From the NCBI GenBank assembly GCA_022843625.1, contig JALHNH010000007.1, positions 1 through 64,000 of the forward strand: a DNA stretch of 64,000 nucleotides. The letters run 5' to 3'. The DNA is from Bryobacter sp. GTDB taxonomy: Bacteria; Acidobacteriota; Terriglobia; Bryobacterales; Bryobacteraceae. Positions 1 through 7,802 of this stretch are shown piece after piece. Under the pieces are notes generated by a model. It saw only the letters and a program-made list of their open reading frames with translations, did no database searches and had not been told where the DNA came from. The translations under genes and the position numbers were made by a program. Numbering within the stretch: position 1 is the stretch's first letter; the number at the start of each line of letters is the position of its first letter.

Positions 1-64
1 AATGCCGTCTTTCTTTCTTCAAGGTCTCGCTCCAAAGACCTCTTCGACCAATTTCCTTTCGGCT

Positions 65-421
65 TTAACCGTTTCCTCCGGTTTCAGCTGAGGCGAAACA
101 CATTTTGCTAATGCCGACAGAAATCATCACCCCAGCGACGATGCTTAAAGTGACAGCTACTATGAGGGCAGCTATCCAAAATGCAAGCACGGTGGCCAGC
201 AGGTAGACGCAGGCAAGGCACAAACAGGCAGCGGCTAGAATTGCAAGCAGCAGCCCCAGGCCAAGCAGCTTAGCCGCCTGACCCGCTTTGCCAAATTCGA
301 TGCGCATCTCCGCCTTAGCGAGGCGAATCTCCGACTGCACAATTTGTTCCACATTCCTGATTACGCTGAGGAGAATGGAAGCTAGGGAACGGTCTCCGGC
401 CTCAGTCGAAGTGTTGATCAT
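65..421 (-). CDS. Phage holin family (Holin-X type) small membrane protein
   Basis: 118-residue protein with a charged, helical N-terminal half (about residues 8-50) and two adjacent membrane segments at about 52-75 and 78-102. This is the usual architecture of the phage holin superfamily 6 / DUF1469 (YqjE-like) proteins, which are inner-membrane proteins of unknown function despite the name. Its ATG overlaps the stop of the upstream gene (TAATG), so the two are probably translated together. YqjD/YqjE-like pairs of this kind are common in proteobacteria and acidobacteria and are often linked to envelope or osmotic stress; that link is family knowledge, not visible here. No lysis genes are nearby, so a true holin role is unlikely. 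Confidence 0.75.
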   Translation of the reverse strand: MINTSTEAGDRSLASILLSVIRNVEQIVQSEIRLAKAEMRIEFGKAGQAAKLLGLGLLLAILAAACLCLACVYLLATVLAFWIAALIVAVTLSIVAGVMISVGISKMCFASAETGGNG

Positions 422-768
422 TATCGATCCCTGAAAGCCCGACCTGCGAGGAAACCAACGACTCCGGCTACAGCAAGAGACCGGCCGGGATGCGATTTAA
501 CGAGAGCCTCAACATCGGCCATCATCGCTTTCGAATCATGGGTGCGAACGTAATCGGCTGTCGCTGCGACCTTATCGGCGGCGCCTCGAACCATGCCTTC
601 CACTTTCTGGCCTCCGGGAAGGTAAGTGGCTCGCTCTTCGATAGCCGAAGCAGCGTTGGAAAGTGTGGTTGCCGCCGATGCACGACCCGCACTCAAAGCC
701 TCTTCTGTATCGTTCAAAAATTCCGAGGTCTGGGCCCCAAAATTCGACATGTTGGATGATTCTGACAT
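421..768 (-). CDS. DUF883/ElaB-YqjD-like protein with C-terminal membrane anchor
   Basis: 115 residues. The first 90 are helical and rich in Ala, Glu and Lys, followed by a GRSLAVAGVVGFLAGRAFR-type tail (about residues 95-113). A conserved glycine-rich C-terminal membrane segment after a long amphipathic helix is the hallmark of the DUF883 family (ElaB, YqjD, YgaM), which tether ribosomes to the membrane in E. coli stationary phase. An AAGGA ribosome-binding site lies about 8 bases before the ATG; Met7 is an alternative start. It is first in a two-gene unit with the holin-family gene. Assignment to DUF883 rests on architecture and the tail motif; the ribosome role here is inference. Confidence 0.7.
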   Translation of the reverse strand: MSESSNMSNFGAQTSEFLNDTEEALSAGRASAATTLSNAASAIEERATYLPGGQKVEGMVRGAADKVAATADYVRTHDSKAMMADVEALVKSHPGRSLAVAGVVGFLAGRAFRDR

Positions 769-870
769 ATGTTTTTCCTTGTGAAATTGCGTCTTTCACC
801 TACTAGATCGCTTCTGGAAAATAAGGTTTCACGGAGATTGGAGAATGCGAAATGATTCAATAGAAGGATC

Positions 871-1974
871 ATGTTGACGTCGAAAGTTGCGGTATTGACC
901 GCTTACCAGAGCCCTCTTGAGATTCGCGAGTATGAGGTTGATGAGACGCTTGCTCTGGGAGAGGCTCTCGCCCGGGTTGAGATGGCTGGCATTTGCGGGA
1001 CCGATGTTCACCTTTGGAAGGGTGAGTTACCGATTCCGGTTCCTGTGATTTTGGGGCATGAGAGTGCGGGGCGGATCGCGAAGCTTGGGGAAGGCCTGGA
1101 GCGGGATTGGACTGGCCAAGCGCTGGCTGTTGGAGACCGGGTGGTTTGGGCTAGCAGTATTGTTTGCGGGGAATGCTATTACTGCCGGATCAAGAAGACT
1201 CCGACGCGGTGTCTGAAGCGGAAGGCTTATGGCATTTCTTATTGTTGCGATGAGGCTCCACATTTGCGCGGTGGCTATTCGCAGTGGATTCTCTTGCGGG
1301 CGGGATCGTCGATCTTTAAGCTGCCAGACACGGTGCCGTTTGAGGCGATTGTCGGGGCTGGTTGTGCTCTGAATACAGCTCTACACGGGATTGAACGGAT
1401 TGGTGTGGAGATGGGGGATACGGTGGTGGTGCAAGGGGCGGGGCCGGTTGGCCTGGCGGCTCTGGCTGTGGCTATTGAGAGCGGGGCGTCGAAGGTTGTG
1501 GTGGTGGGTGGGCCCGCGCACCGGTTGAAGATGGCTCTTGAGTTTGGGGCCGATGCAGTTGTGAGTCTTGATGAATACAAGACGGTGGAGGCGCGACGGG
1601 CGGCTGTTTGCGCAGTGGTGGGCGAGTATGGGGCCGATGTGGTGCTGGAGTGTGTTGGGCACCCGAGTGCGGTGCCGGAAGGATTTGAGCTTTGCCGGGA
1701 CGGGGGCAAGTATCTAGTGCTGGGGCAGTATGCGAACGCGGGCAATGTTGAATTTAATCCGCACATCATCACCAAGAAGCAGTTGACCGTGATGGGGAGC
1801 TGGGCTTTTGAGGCCCGGCATGTGTGGGGGGCTGTCGAGTTTCTGGCTCGCTCGGCGAAGTGGTGCGATCTGTTTTCGCGTCAGGTGACGCATCGATTTA
1901 CGCTGGACCAGGCGGACGAGGCGCTCGCGACAGTGCGGCGCCTCGAAGCCGGGAAAGCAGTTATTTTGCCGTAA
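871..1974 (+). CDS. Zinc-dependent medium-chain alcohol dehydrogenase
   Basis: 367-residue MDR-family dehydrogenase. The catalytic zinc ligands are visible as Cys42 in ICGTDVH, the GHE motif at 62-64 and Cys165. The structural zinc lobe has Cys99, Cys102, Cys105 and Cys114. The nucleotide-binding Rossmann motif GAGPVG is at 189-194. It should be a cytosolic NAD(P)-dependent oxidation of an alcohol or polyol; the substrate cannot be read from the sequence, and sorbitol/threonine-dehydrogenase-like relatives are equally possible. AGAAGG sits just before the ATG. The 3' end overlaps the convergent gene at 1961-2356 by 14 bases, and no pathway partner is adjacent. Confidence 0.85.
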   Translation: MLTSKVAVLTAYQSPLEIREYEVDETLALGEALARVEMAGICGTDVHLWKGELPIPVPVILGHESAGRIAKLGEGLERDWTGQALAVGDRVVWASSIVCGECYYCRIKKTPTRCLKRKAYGISYCCDEAPHLRGGYSQWILLRAGSSIFKLPDTVPFEAIVGAGCALNTALHGIERIGVEMGDTVVVQGAGPVGLAALAVAIESGASKVVVVGGPAHRLKMALEFGADAVVSLDEYKTVEARRAAVCAVVGEYGADVVLECVGHPSAVPEGFELCRDGGKYLVLGQYANAGNVEFNPHIITKKQLTVMGSWAFEARHVWGAVEFLARSAKWCDLFSRQVTHRFTLDQADEALATVRRLEAGKAVILP

Positions 1975-2356
1975 CCTTCTTTTGGTTCTTGCGAACCTGT
2001 GCGGCGAAATCGGCGGCAATTCGTGCTTTGGCAGCTTCACTCAAATCGAGCTTGAAGCTGTGAGAGGCGATCGTCTTGCCGGTCTTGACATCGACCATTT
2101 CGAGTCGATGGTCTTCGTTTCGGCCTGTCTGTTTCTTGTACAAAATCTCAGCGTAGGCACCGGAGTGCATCTTGGCGAGCTTGGCTTTAAGGTCGGGCTG
2201 TTTAAGTTCTTCAATGAATTCAAAGGGCAGTTCGGCATCAATAAGCGCTTTTTCTACACTAGCTTCGAGGCCATCCATCTTGTCTACGTAGACTGATAAC
2301 TTCTGCTGGGCAAACATGGCAGCAGAAAGAGTGAGAGTGAGAAGAATTGTCTTCAT
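1961..2356 (-). CDS. Small secreted hypothetical protein
   Basis: 131 residues if translation begins at the Met that opens a clear signal peptide (MKTILLTLTLSAAMFAQ); an upstream in-frame start would place six extra residues before it. The mature part is charged and mixed alpha/beta, with no Cys and no motif I recognise. It is probably exported to the periplasm. The product is unknown. It converges on the alcohol dehydrogenase gene and is divergent from the SNF2 helicase gene 38 bases away. Confidence 0.6.
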   Translation of the reverse strand: MKTILLTLTLSAAMFAQQKLSVYVDKMDGLEASVEKALIDAELPFEFIEELKQPDLKAKLAKMHSGAYAEILYKKQTGRNEDHRLEMVDVKTGKTIASHSFKLDLSEAAKARIAADFAAQVRKNQKKVTAK

Positions 2357-2394
2357 TTGCTCTAATATTAACAACTTTCAATCACTTTTAGAAG

Positions 2395-5289
2395 GTGACA
2401 CGGTATCATGCCAGATTGGGGTTTGAATGTTCCGCCTTCGACGGGCGCTTGTATTTATGGGTGAATGACGAGGCTGAAGAGCTTCGGCGGATCTTGCCGA
2501 AGATCGGTCTTGGGAAAGTGAAACTGGAGCGCGGCTTTGTCTGGATGCCGGATGCCGAAGGGGTGCTGACGGCGATCGAGAAACAAGTGGTACCGGTTGG
2601 CGTTGAGACTTGGGGACGGCTTTGGCCGGAGTGGCTGCAGGCGAGCGAAGATTTGGGGCCCAGCGCGGTGTATTGGGCGCATGGGAGCTTGTTTGCCTGG
2701 CATCTGATGGAGACCTGGGGATACCTGCCGGTGTTGATGAAGGGCCGGGATGGATTTGAGGCGCGGTGGGCCCCACGATTCGTTGGCGACCAGCGGAAGC
2801 TTTTTGAACAGTATGTAGAGAGGATGCCGGAGACAGCGCGGGCGCTGAATTTCAGCAGCGAGAAGGCACCGAGGCTCGAGCGGCGACGGGTGATCGAGCA
2901 AACGCTGGGCTGGATGCTAGACGCGCAGGCACGCCGGATTGCGGGCAAGGTGGGGCAGAAGTTTCCGACCTCGTCGATTTACAGTAAGTGGCAGACGGCG
3001 CTGAGCCATCCAATTGCGGTGGTGCAGGGTGAAAAGGGTACGATCGAGCGGTTCCATAGCGGAATTCTGGGCTGGCAGCGTGGGATCGATCTTGAAGGGG
3101 TGTGCGGGTACCGGTTGTTGTTCCGGATCATGGAGCCGCCGGAGGGGTCTCGTGAAGGCTGGATGGTAGTGCCTCTAATTGAGGATCTGCTGGAGGAAGG
3201 ACGGGAGTACTTGCTGCGTGGCGTTGAAGATATGGCGCTTCGTGGCGGCGATTTGGTGGCCGAGGCGGCATGGCGCAATTTTGAGTTGGCTTCGAATATC
3301 TTTCCCTCACTGCAAAGCTATGAGGAGCAGAAGGGCGAAGGGCTGTATCTGCCCGGAGAGCGGGTGATTGAGTTTTTGACCCGGTTTGCGCCGCTGCTGG
3401 AACAGGCGGGATTCCGGGTGGTGAGGCCGGAGTGGTGGCGCGAGGGTGAAGGGATCCGGGTTGCGGTATCAGGCAAACTGCAATCGGAAGCAGAGCACGT
3501 CGACGCCCGGACGGCAATGTCAAGCAAGGTGCGGCTGGACTGGGCCGCTTTGCTGGGCGACCAGCCGGTGACGATGGCTGAGCTAAACGAGCTATCGAAA
3601 CACACGGGGGAGATGCAGCAGGTTGGCGGAAAGTGGATGCGCATCGATGCGGTAAGTGTGCGCGATGCGGTGAAGTTTTTGAAGGGTGGCCAGAAGCGGG
3701 TGCTGACGGCGCGCGAGGCGTTGCGGGAAGTATTAGGGATGGGCGGTGGGGGACGGGGCCTGGATATTCGAGAGATCCAGACGGAAGGCTGGATTGGGGA
3801 GTTACTGGATCGTTTGCGGCAGCCGGGTGAGATCAAGGAATTGCCGCTGCCGGAGGGCCTGCAAGGGGAGATGCGGCCGTATCAGAGGCGCGGGTTCTCG
3901 TGGATGAGCTTTGTGACGGGCTTTGGCCTGGGGGCGTGTCTGGCTGATGATATGGGGCTTGGCAAGTCGCTGCAGATGCTGGCGCTGCTTGCATCGCGGC
4001 ATGGAGTAGGAAAGCCCACGCTGCTGGTTTGCCCGACTTCGGTGATTGGAAACTGGGAGCGGGAGACGACGAAGTTCTTCCCTTCCCTGAAGCTGATGGT
4101 ACACCACGGAGTGCTGCGGGCTAAGGGGGAGGCTTTTGCCAGGTTGGCGCAGGAGCATGATCTGGTGGTGACCAGCTATAGCCTTCTGCACCGCGATGCC
4201 GACACGCTGGCTGAGGTGGAGTGGGACGGGGTGGTGCTTGACGAGGCACAGAACATCAAGAACTTCGAGACCAAGCAGGCGCGGGCAGCACGGCAGATTG
4301 CCAGCGGGTACCGGATTGCGTTGACGGGGACGCCGGTGGAGAATCATGTTGGGGATCTGTACTCGCTGATGGAGTTTTTGAATCCTGGATTGCTGGGTGG
4401 GCAGAAGGATTTTCAGGTGAGGTTCTTCAAGCCGATTCAGAATCAGCACAACGTGAAGGCGGTGCAGCAATTGAAGGGCCTGACGTCGCCTTTTATCCTG
4501 AGGCGGCTGAAGACGGATAAGACCATCATTTCGGACTTGCCCGAGAAAATGGAGATGAAGACTTACTGCAAACTCACTCGCGAGCAGGCAAGGCTCTATG
4601 AGGACGTGGTGAATGGGTGCTTTGTCGATCTTGAAGGGCGGAGCTCGATGGAGCGGCGCGGGTTGATTCTGGCGACCATTTCGAGATTGAAGCAGGTTTG
4701 CAATCATCCGGCCCAGATTCTGAAAGAGCGTGACGATCTGGCTGGGCGAAGCGGAAAGCTAACCCGTTTGACGGAGATGCTCGAAGAGGTGCTTGAGGCG
4801 GGCGAGAAGGCGTTGATTTTTTCGCAATTCGCCGAGATGGGCGAGATTCTCGCACTGCACTGCGAGCGGGTTTTTGGCAAGCGGATTTCGTTTTTGCATG
4901 GTGGGACGCCCAGGCTGGAGCGGGAGCGGATGATTGTCGATTTTGAGAAGCCTGAGGGCGCGAACCTGTTTGTGTTGTCGCTCAAGGCTGGCGGTACGGG
5001 ATTGAATCTGGTGGCGGCGAATCATGTGTTTCACTTCGACCGGTGGTGGAATCCAGCAGTAGAAAACCAGGCGACAGACAGGGCATTTCGCATTGGGCAA
5101 ATAAAGACTGTACAAGTGCACAAGTTTATTTGCATGGGAACACTGGAGGAGCGAATCGACCAGATGGTGGAAGAGAAGCGGGAACTGGCGGAGAAGGTAG
5201 TGGAAGCGGGCGAGGTGTGGCTGACTGAGTTGTCAAACCAGCAATTGAAGGATTTGTTCTCACTGTCGCGGGAGGCTTGGGAAGACTGA
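2395..5289 (+). CDS. SNF2-family helicase-like ATPase (HepA/RapA-like, with DUF3670 region)
   Basis: 964-residue Swi2/Snf2 ATPase. The N-terminal 450 residues match the bacterial SNF2-associated layout, with a DUF3670-like segment at about 300-445. Motif I is DDMGLGKS at about 517-524, motif II is DEAQ at about 615-618, and motif III is LTGTPVEN. The second RecA lobe carries SLKAGGTGLNL and the motif VI stretch QATDRAFRIGQ near 892-902. Such enzymes translocate on double-stranded DNA and remodel protein-DNA complexes. The start is a GTG, the first possible in frame after a stop at 2389; a weak AGAAG abuts it, so the exact start is uncertain. The stop overlaps the ATG of the SWIM gene (TGATG), implying a shared complex or function. 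Confidence 0.92.
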   Translation: MTRYHARLGFECSAFDGRLYLWVNDEAEELRRILPKIGLGKVKLERGFVWMPDAEGVLTAIEKQVVPVGVETWGRLWPEWLQASEDLGPSAVYWAHGSLFAWHLMETWGYLPVLMKGRDGFEARWAPRFVGDQRKLFEQYVERMPETARALNFSSEKAPRLERRRVIEQTLGWMLDAQARRIAGKVGQKFPTSSIYSKWQTALSHPIAVVQGEKGTIERFHSGILGWQRGIDLEGVCGYRLLFRIMEPPEGSREGWMVVPLIEDLLEEGREYLLRGVEDMALRGGDLVAEAAWRNFELASNIFPSLQSYEEQKGEGLYLPGERVIEFLTRFAPLLEQAGFRVVRPEWWREGEGIRVAVSGKLQSEAEHVDARTAMSSKVRLDWAALLGDQPVTMAELNELSKHTGEMQQVGGKWMRIDAVSVRDAVKFLKGGQKRVLTAREALREVLGMGGGGRGLDIREIQTEGWIGELLDRLRQPGEIKELPLPEGLQGEMRPYQRRGFSWMSFVTGFGLGACLADDMGLGKSLQMLALLASRHGVGKPTLLVCPTSVIGNWERETTKFFPSLKLMVHHGVLRAKGEAFARLAQEHDLVVTSYSLLHRDADTLAEVEWDGVVLDEAQNIKNFETKQARAARQIASGYRIALTGTPVENHVGDLYSLMEFLNPGLLGGQKDFQVRFFKPIQNQHNVKAVQQLKGLTSPFILRRLKTDKTIISDLPEKMEMKTYCKLTREQARLYEDVVNGCFVDLEGRSSMERRGLILATISRLKQVCNHPAQILKERDDLAGRSGKLTRLTEMLEEVLEAGEKALIFSQFAEMGEILALHCERVFGKRISFLHGGTPRLERERMIVDFEKPEGANLFVLSLKAGGTGLNLVAANHVFHFDRWWNPAVENQATDRAFRIGQIKTVQVHKFICMGTLEERIDQMVEEKRELAEKVVEAGEVWLTELSNQQLKDLFSLSREAWED

Positions 5290-6044
5290 TGTCCAAACAC
5301 GAAATGGTGACGGCGTTGGGCAGAGACTGGCTGGAGTGGCTATCGGAGTATCCGGTTGGCGGGGAACGGCTGCGCGAGAGCATCGACTACTTGCGGCGTG
5401 GGGCAGTCGGGGAGTTGAAGATCGATGAGGGGACGGTGGAGGCGCTGGTGCAGGATCTGGGGCCGGAGCCGTGCCGGGTTGTGTTGTTATTTGCGGCAGT
5501 GGCGCGGGAACAGTGGGAGTTGGCATGGAGCCTGGTGACGCCAGAAGCTTTGCGGGAGTATCGCAAGGGCTCGACGAGCGTGGTGTTGCAAAAGGCACTC
5601 GCGGTGGCAGAAGTAAACTTGTTGCCCGAGAGATACCGCGAGGTGAGGACAGCTTGCTCGTGTGCAGACTGGATGCGGCCCTGTAAACACGCGCTGGCGG
5701 TATTGCGTGCTTTGGGTGAAGAGATTGAGCGAGACCCGATGTTGCTAGTAAGGCTGCGGGGTGGCGGGCCACGTGAAGAAGCAGACGTAGTTGAAGTGGA
5801 AGAGGGTGGTGAGCCGTTACGGACGGATGCCGGGACGTACTGGGGCGAGCATCGGGACTGGAACGATTTTGAGGCCGGCTTGCTTGGTGGTGGAGTGGCG
5901 GCACGATTGCTCAAGCGCCTGGGGCCGGTGGCGGTGTATGGTGTGAGGATGGACCCGGATGCAATGTTCAAACCGGTGTATGAAGGTGTTGCGTCGGAAG
6001 CGAAGGTGATGCTGGAAGGTATCAGAAAGAAGGTTCGGAAATGA
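5289..6044 (+). CDS. SWIM zinc-finger protein, partner of the SNF2 ATPase
   Basis: 251 residues from the ATG that overlaps the SNF2 stop; an in-frame ATG 12 bases upstream is less likely. A SWIM zinc finger is visible as Cys123-x-Cys125-x6-Cys132-x-His134 (CSCADWMRPCKH). SWIM domains bind DNA or protein and are routinely encoded next to bacterial SNF2 ATPases of this type. Most bacterial SWIM partners have a similar helical N-terminal region. The C-terminal 80 residues are not recognised. Translational coupling on both sides (TGATG upstream, ATGA downstream) suggests one operon, though the third gene is functionally unrelated. Confidence 0.85.
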   Translation: MSKHEMVTALGRDWLEWLSEYPVGGERLRESIDYLRRGAVGELKIDEGTVEALVQDLGPEPCRVVLLFAAVAREQWELAWSLVTPEALREYRKGSTSVVLQKALAVAEVNLLPERYREVRTACSCADWMRPCKHALAVLRALGEEIERDPMLLVRLRGGGPREEADVVEVEEGGEPLRTDAGTYWGEHRDWNDFEAGLLGGGVAARLLKRLGPVAVYGVRMDPDAMFKPVYEGVASEAKVMLEGIRKKVRK

Positions 6045-6772
6045 AACAGTTGTTGCTGATCGGGCTAGCGGGGATGGTGGCTCTTGGACAGGAGAGCGTG
6101 GATGTACCGAAGTTGCAAACGGATTTGGCCCGCGCGCAGAAAACGTTGCTCGACTGGGCCAATCTGGGCCGCTACGGCGGAGACAATGCAAAGCTCGCGC
6201 CTGTTGCCGGGAACGAGAAGCGGGTTGTGTTTATGGGCGATTCGATTACCGATGCCTGGGGGCGCAGGGGTGGTAAGTTCTGGCCGGACAGACCCTATGT
6301 AAATCGCGGGATCAGCGGGCAGACGACACCACAGATGTTGATCCGTTTTCGGCCCGATGTAATTGCACTGGGTGCGAAGGTGGTGGTGATTCTGGCGGGC
6401 ACGAATGACATCGCAGGGAACACTGGGCCGATGACGCTGGAGCAGATCGAGGGCAATTTACAGTCGATGGCGGAACTGGCCAAGGCCAACGGGATCAAGG
6501 TGGTGATGTCGAGTGTAATGCCTGTTTGCGATTACCACCGGCCACAGATGGCGCGCCGGCCACCGGAAAAGATCATTGCGCTCAATGAGTGGATGCAGGC
6601 TTATTGCAAGAAGCACAAGCTGGTTTATCTAGACTATTATTCCGCGATGCTCGATGATGCCAAGCTCCTGAAGAAGGAGCTGACTAACGATGGGTTGCAC
6701 CCGAACGAAGCCGGATACGCACTCATGGAGCCGTTGGCTGAAAAGGCAATTGCTGAAGCACTGAAGCGCTAG
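6041..6772 (+). CDS. Secreted SGNH/GDSL-family esterase
   Basis: 243 residues with a signal peptide ([17 protein letters not shown]). All SGNH blocks are present: GDSIT with nucleophile Ser68, Gly93 in the RGISGQTT block, GTND with Asn122, and the C-terminal DGLHPN with Asp217 and His220. It is therefore an intact serine esterase or lipase of the GDSL class, probably periplasmic or extracellular, perhaps removing acyl groups from carbohydrates. Substrate is unknown. The start overlaps the SWIM gene stop by four bases (ATGA). The stop codon shares a CTAG palindrome with the stop of the convergent rmlA. Confidence 0.88.
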   Translation: MKQLLLIGLAGMVALGQESVDVPKLQTDLARAQKTLLDWANLGRYGGDNAKLAPVAGNEKRVVFMGDSITDAWGRRGGKFWPDRPYVNRGISGQTTPQMLIRFRPDVIALGAKVVVILAGTNDIAGNTGPMTLEQIEGNLQSMAELAKANGIKVVMSSVMPVCDYHRPQMARRPPEKIIALNEWMQAYCKKHKLVYLDYYSAMLDDAKLLKKELTNDGLHPNEAGYALMEPLAEKAIAEALKR

Positions 6773-7641
6773 CGGCGGTGACGCAAAAGACTTTGCAAGT
6801 ATTGGCCGTAGCTTGAGTTTTTGTAGCGCTGAGATTGCTCTTCGAGTTCTGTAGGGCTAAGCCAGCCCATATGGAAAGCGACTTCTTCTGGGCAGCCGAC
6901 CTTAAGGCCCTGACGCTGTTCGATCGTTTCTACAAAGTTGCCTGCCTGAAGCAATGATTCGTGAGTTCCAGTATCCAGCCAGGCCATGCCTCTGCCAAGA
7001 GCTTCTACTCGGAGCTTTCCAGCTTCGAGGTAGCGATTGTTGACGTCGGTGATTTCGAGCTCTCCACGAGGGGAAGGCTGGATGGATTCAGCAACGTGAG
7101 TGATTGTGTTGTCGTAGAAGTAAAGGCCGACCACGGCGTAGTTGGACCTGGGTTCTTTTGGCTTCTCTACGATAGAAATAGCCTGACCCCGATCGTTGAG
7201 TTCGACGACACCGTAGCGCTCTGGATCGCGCACCCAATAGCCGAAGATGGTGGCACCTTCAGGTTGAGCTGCGGCACGCTGGAGTTGCACTGAGATGCCA
7301 TGGCCGTAAAACAGGTTGTCGCCAAGGATGAGTGCGGCCGGGCCTCCATTGATGAACGACTTGCCGATAATGAAGGCTTGTGCGAGGCCCTCAGGACGGG
7401 GTTGTTCTGCATATTCCAGCTTGATACCGAAGCGGCTGCCATCGCCCAGCAGCCGGCGGTACACCGGGAGGTCAATCGGGGTGGAGATGACTAGAATCTC
7501 CCGAATGCCAGCCAACATAAGGGTTGTCAGCGGGTAATAAATCATCGGCTTGTCATAGACCGGAAGCAATTGCTTGCTTACCGCTTCGGTGATTGGATGA
7601 AGTCGAGTGCCGCTTCCACCGGCGAGAATGATGCCTTTCAA
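6769..7641 (-). CDS. rmlA: Glucose-1-phosphate thymidylyltransferase
   Basis: Makes dTDP-glucose from dTTP and glucose-1-phosphate, the first step toward dTDP-rhamnose and dTDP-amino sugars. The nucleotidyltransferase signature GGSGTRLHP is at residues 8-16, followed by [26 protein letters not shown] and VEKP. I choose a TTG start at 7641: an AGGGGA ribosome-binding site precedes it by about five bases and the product is then 290 residues, the normal family length. The open frame continues 25 codons upstream without resembling the family. No rmlB, C or D is adjacent. The product could feed the dTDP-amino-sugar genes at 48-50 kb. Confidence 0.93.
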   Translation of the reverse strand: MKGIILAGGSGTRLHPITEAVSKQLLPVYDKPMIYYPLTTLMLAGIREILVISTPIDLPVYRRLLGDGSRFGIKLEYAEQPRPEGLAQAFIIGKSFINGGPAALILGDNLFYGHGISVQLQRAAAQPEGATIFGYWVRDPERYGVVELNDRGQAISIVEKPKEPRSNYAVVGLYFYDNTITHVAESIQPSPRGELEITDVNNRYLEAGKLRVEALGRGMAWLDTGTHESLLQAGNFVETIEQRQGLKVGCPEEVAFHMGWLSPTELEEQSQRYKNSSYGQYLQSLLRHRR

Positions 7642-7743
7642 TAGATCCCCTAAATGTCGCCTAAGCGAAGGTTGCGTTTGGGACGCTGACAACCGTTTCT
7701 GTGAAACGGGAGTCACTTCCAGAATAGCGAGAAGTCCTGAAAC

Positions 7744-7771
7744 TTGATTGAGATTCCATCGTTTTTATTAA
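7744..7771 (+). promoter_or_regulatory. Candidate sigma-70 promoter for the barrel/VWFA operon
   Basis: TTGATT (7744-7749) and TATTAA (7766-7771) with a 16-base spacer lie 31 bases before the ATG at 7803, which has a good AAAGGA ribosome-binding site. Agreement with consensus is only moderate, so this is a candidate. Confidence 0.3.
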
Positions 7772-7802
7772 AGAAGGCTAAACTGAATATGAAAGGACCT
7801 TC

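Noticed and set aside
22..41. AGGTCT/AGACCT inverted repeat downstream of the holin-family gene
   Set aside because: Six-base stem with an eight-base loop and no T-run on the relevant strand; too weak to call a terminator.
65..421. Prophage lysis gene (holin)
   Set aside because: No other phage genes nearby and the protein fits the YqjE-like family that is chromosomal.
3802..4707. Long open frame antisense to the SNF2 gene
   Set aside because: It mirrors a strongly conserved helicase core and its product is a low-complexity Leu/Gln/Arg/His sequence, a shadow of G-rich codons.
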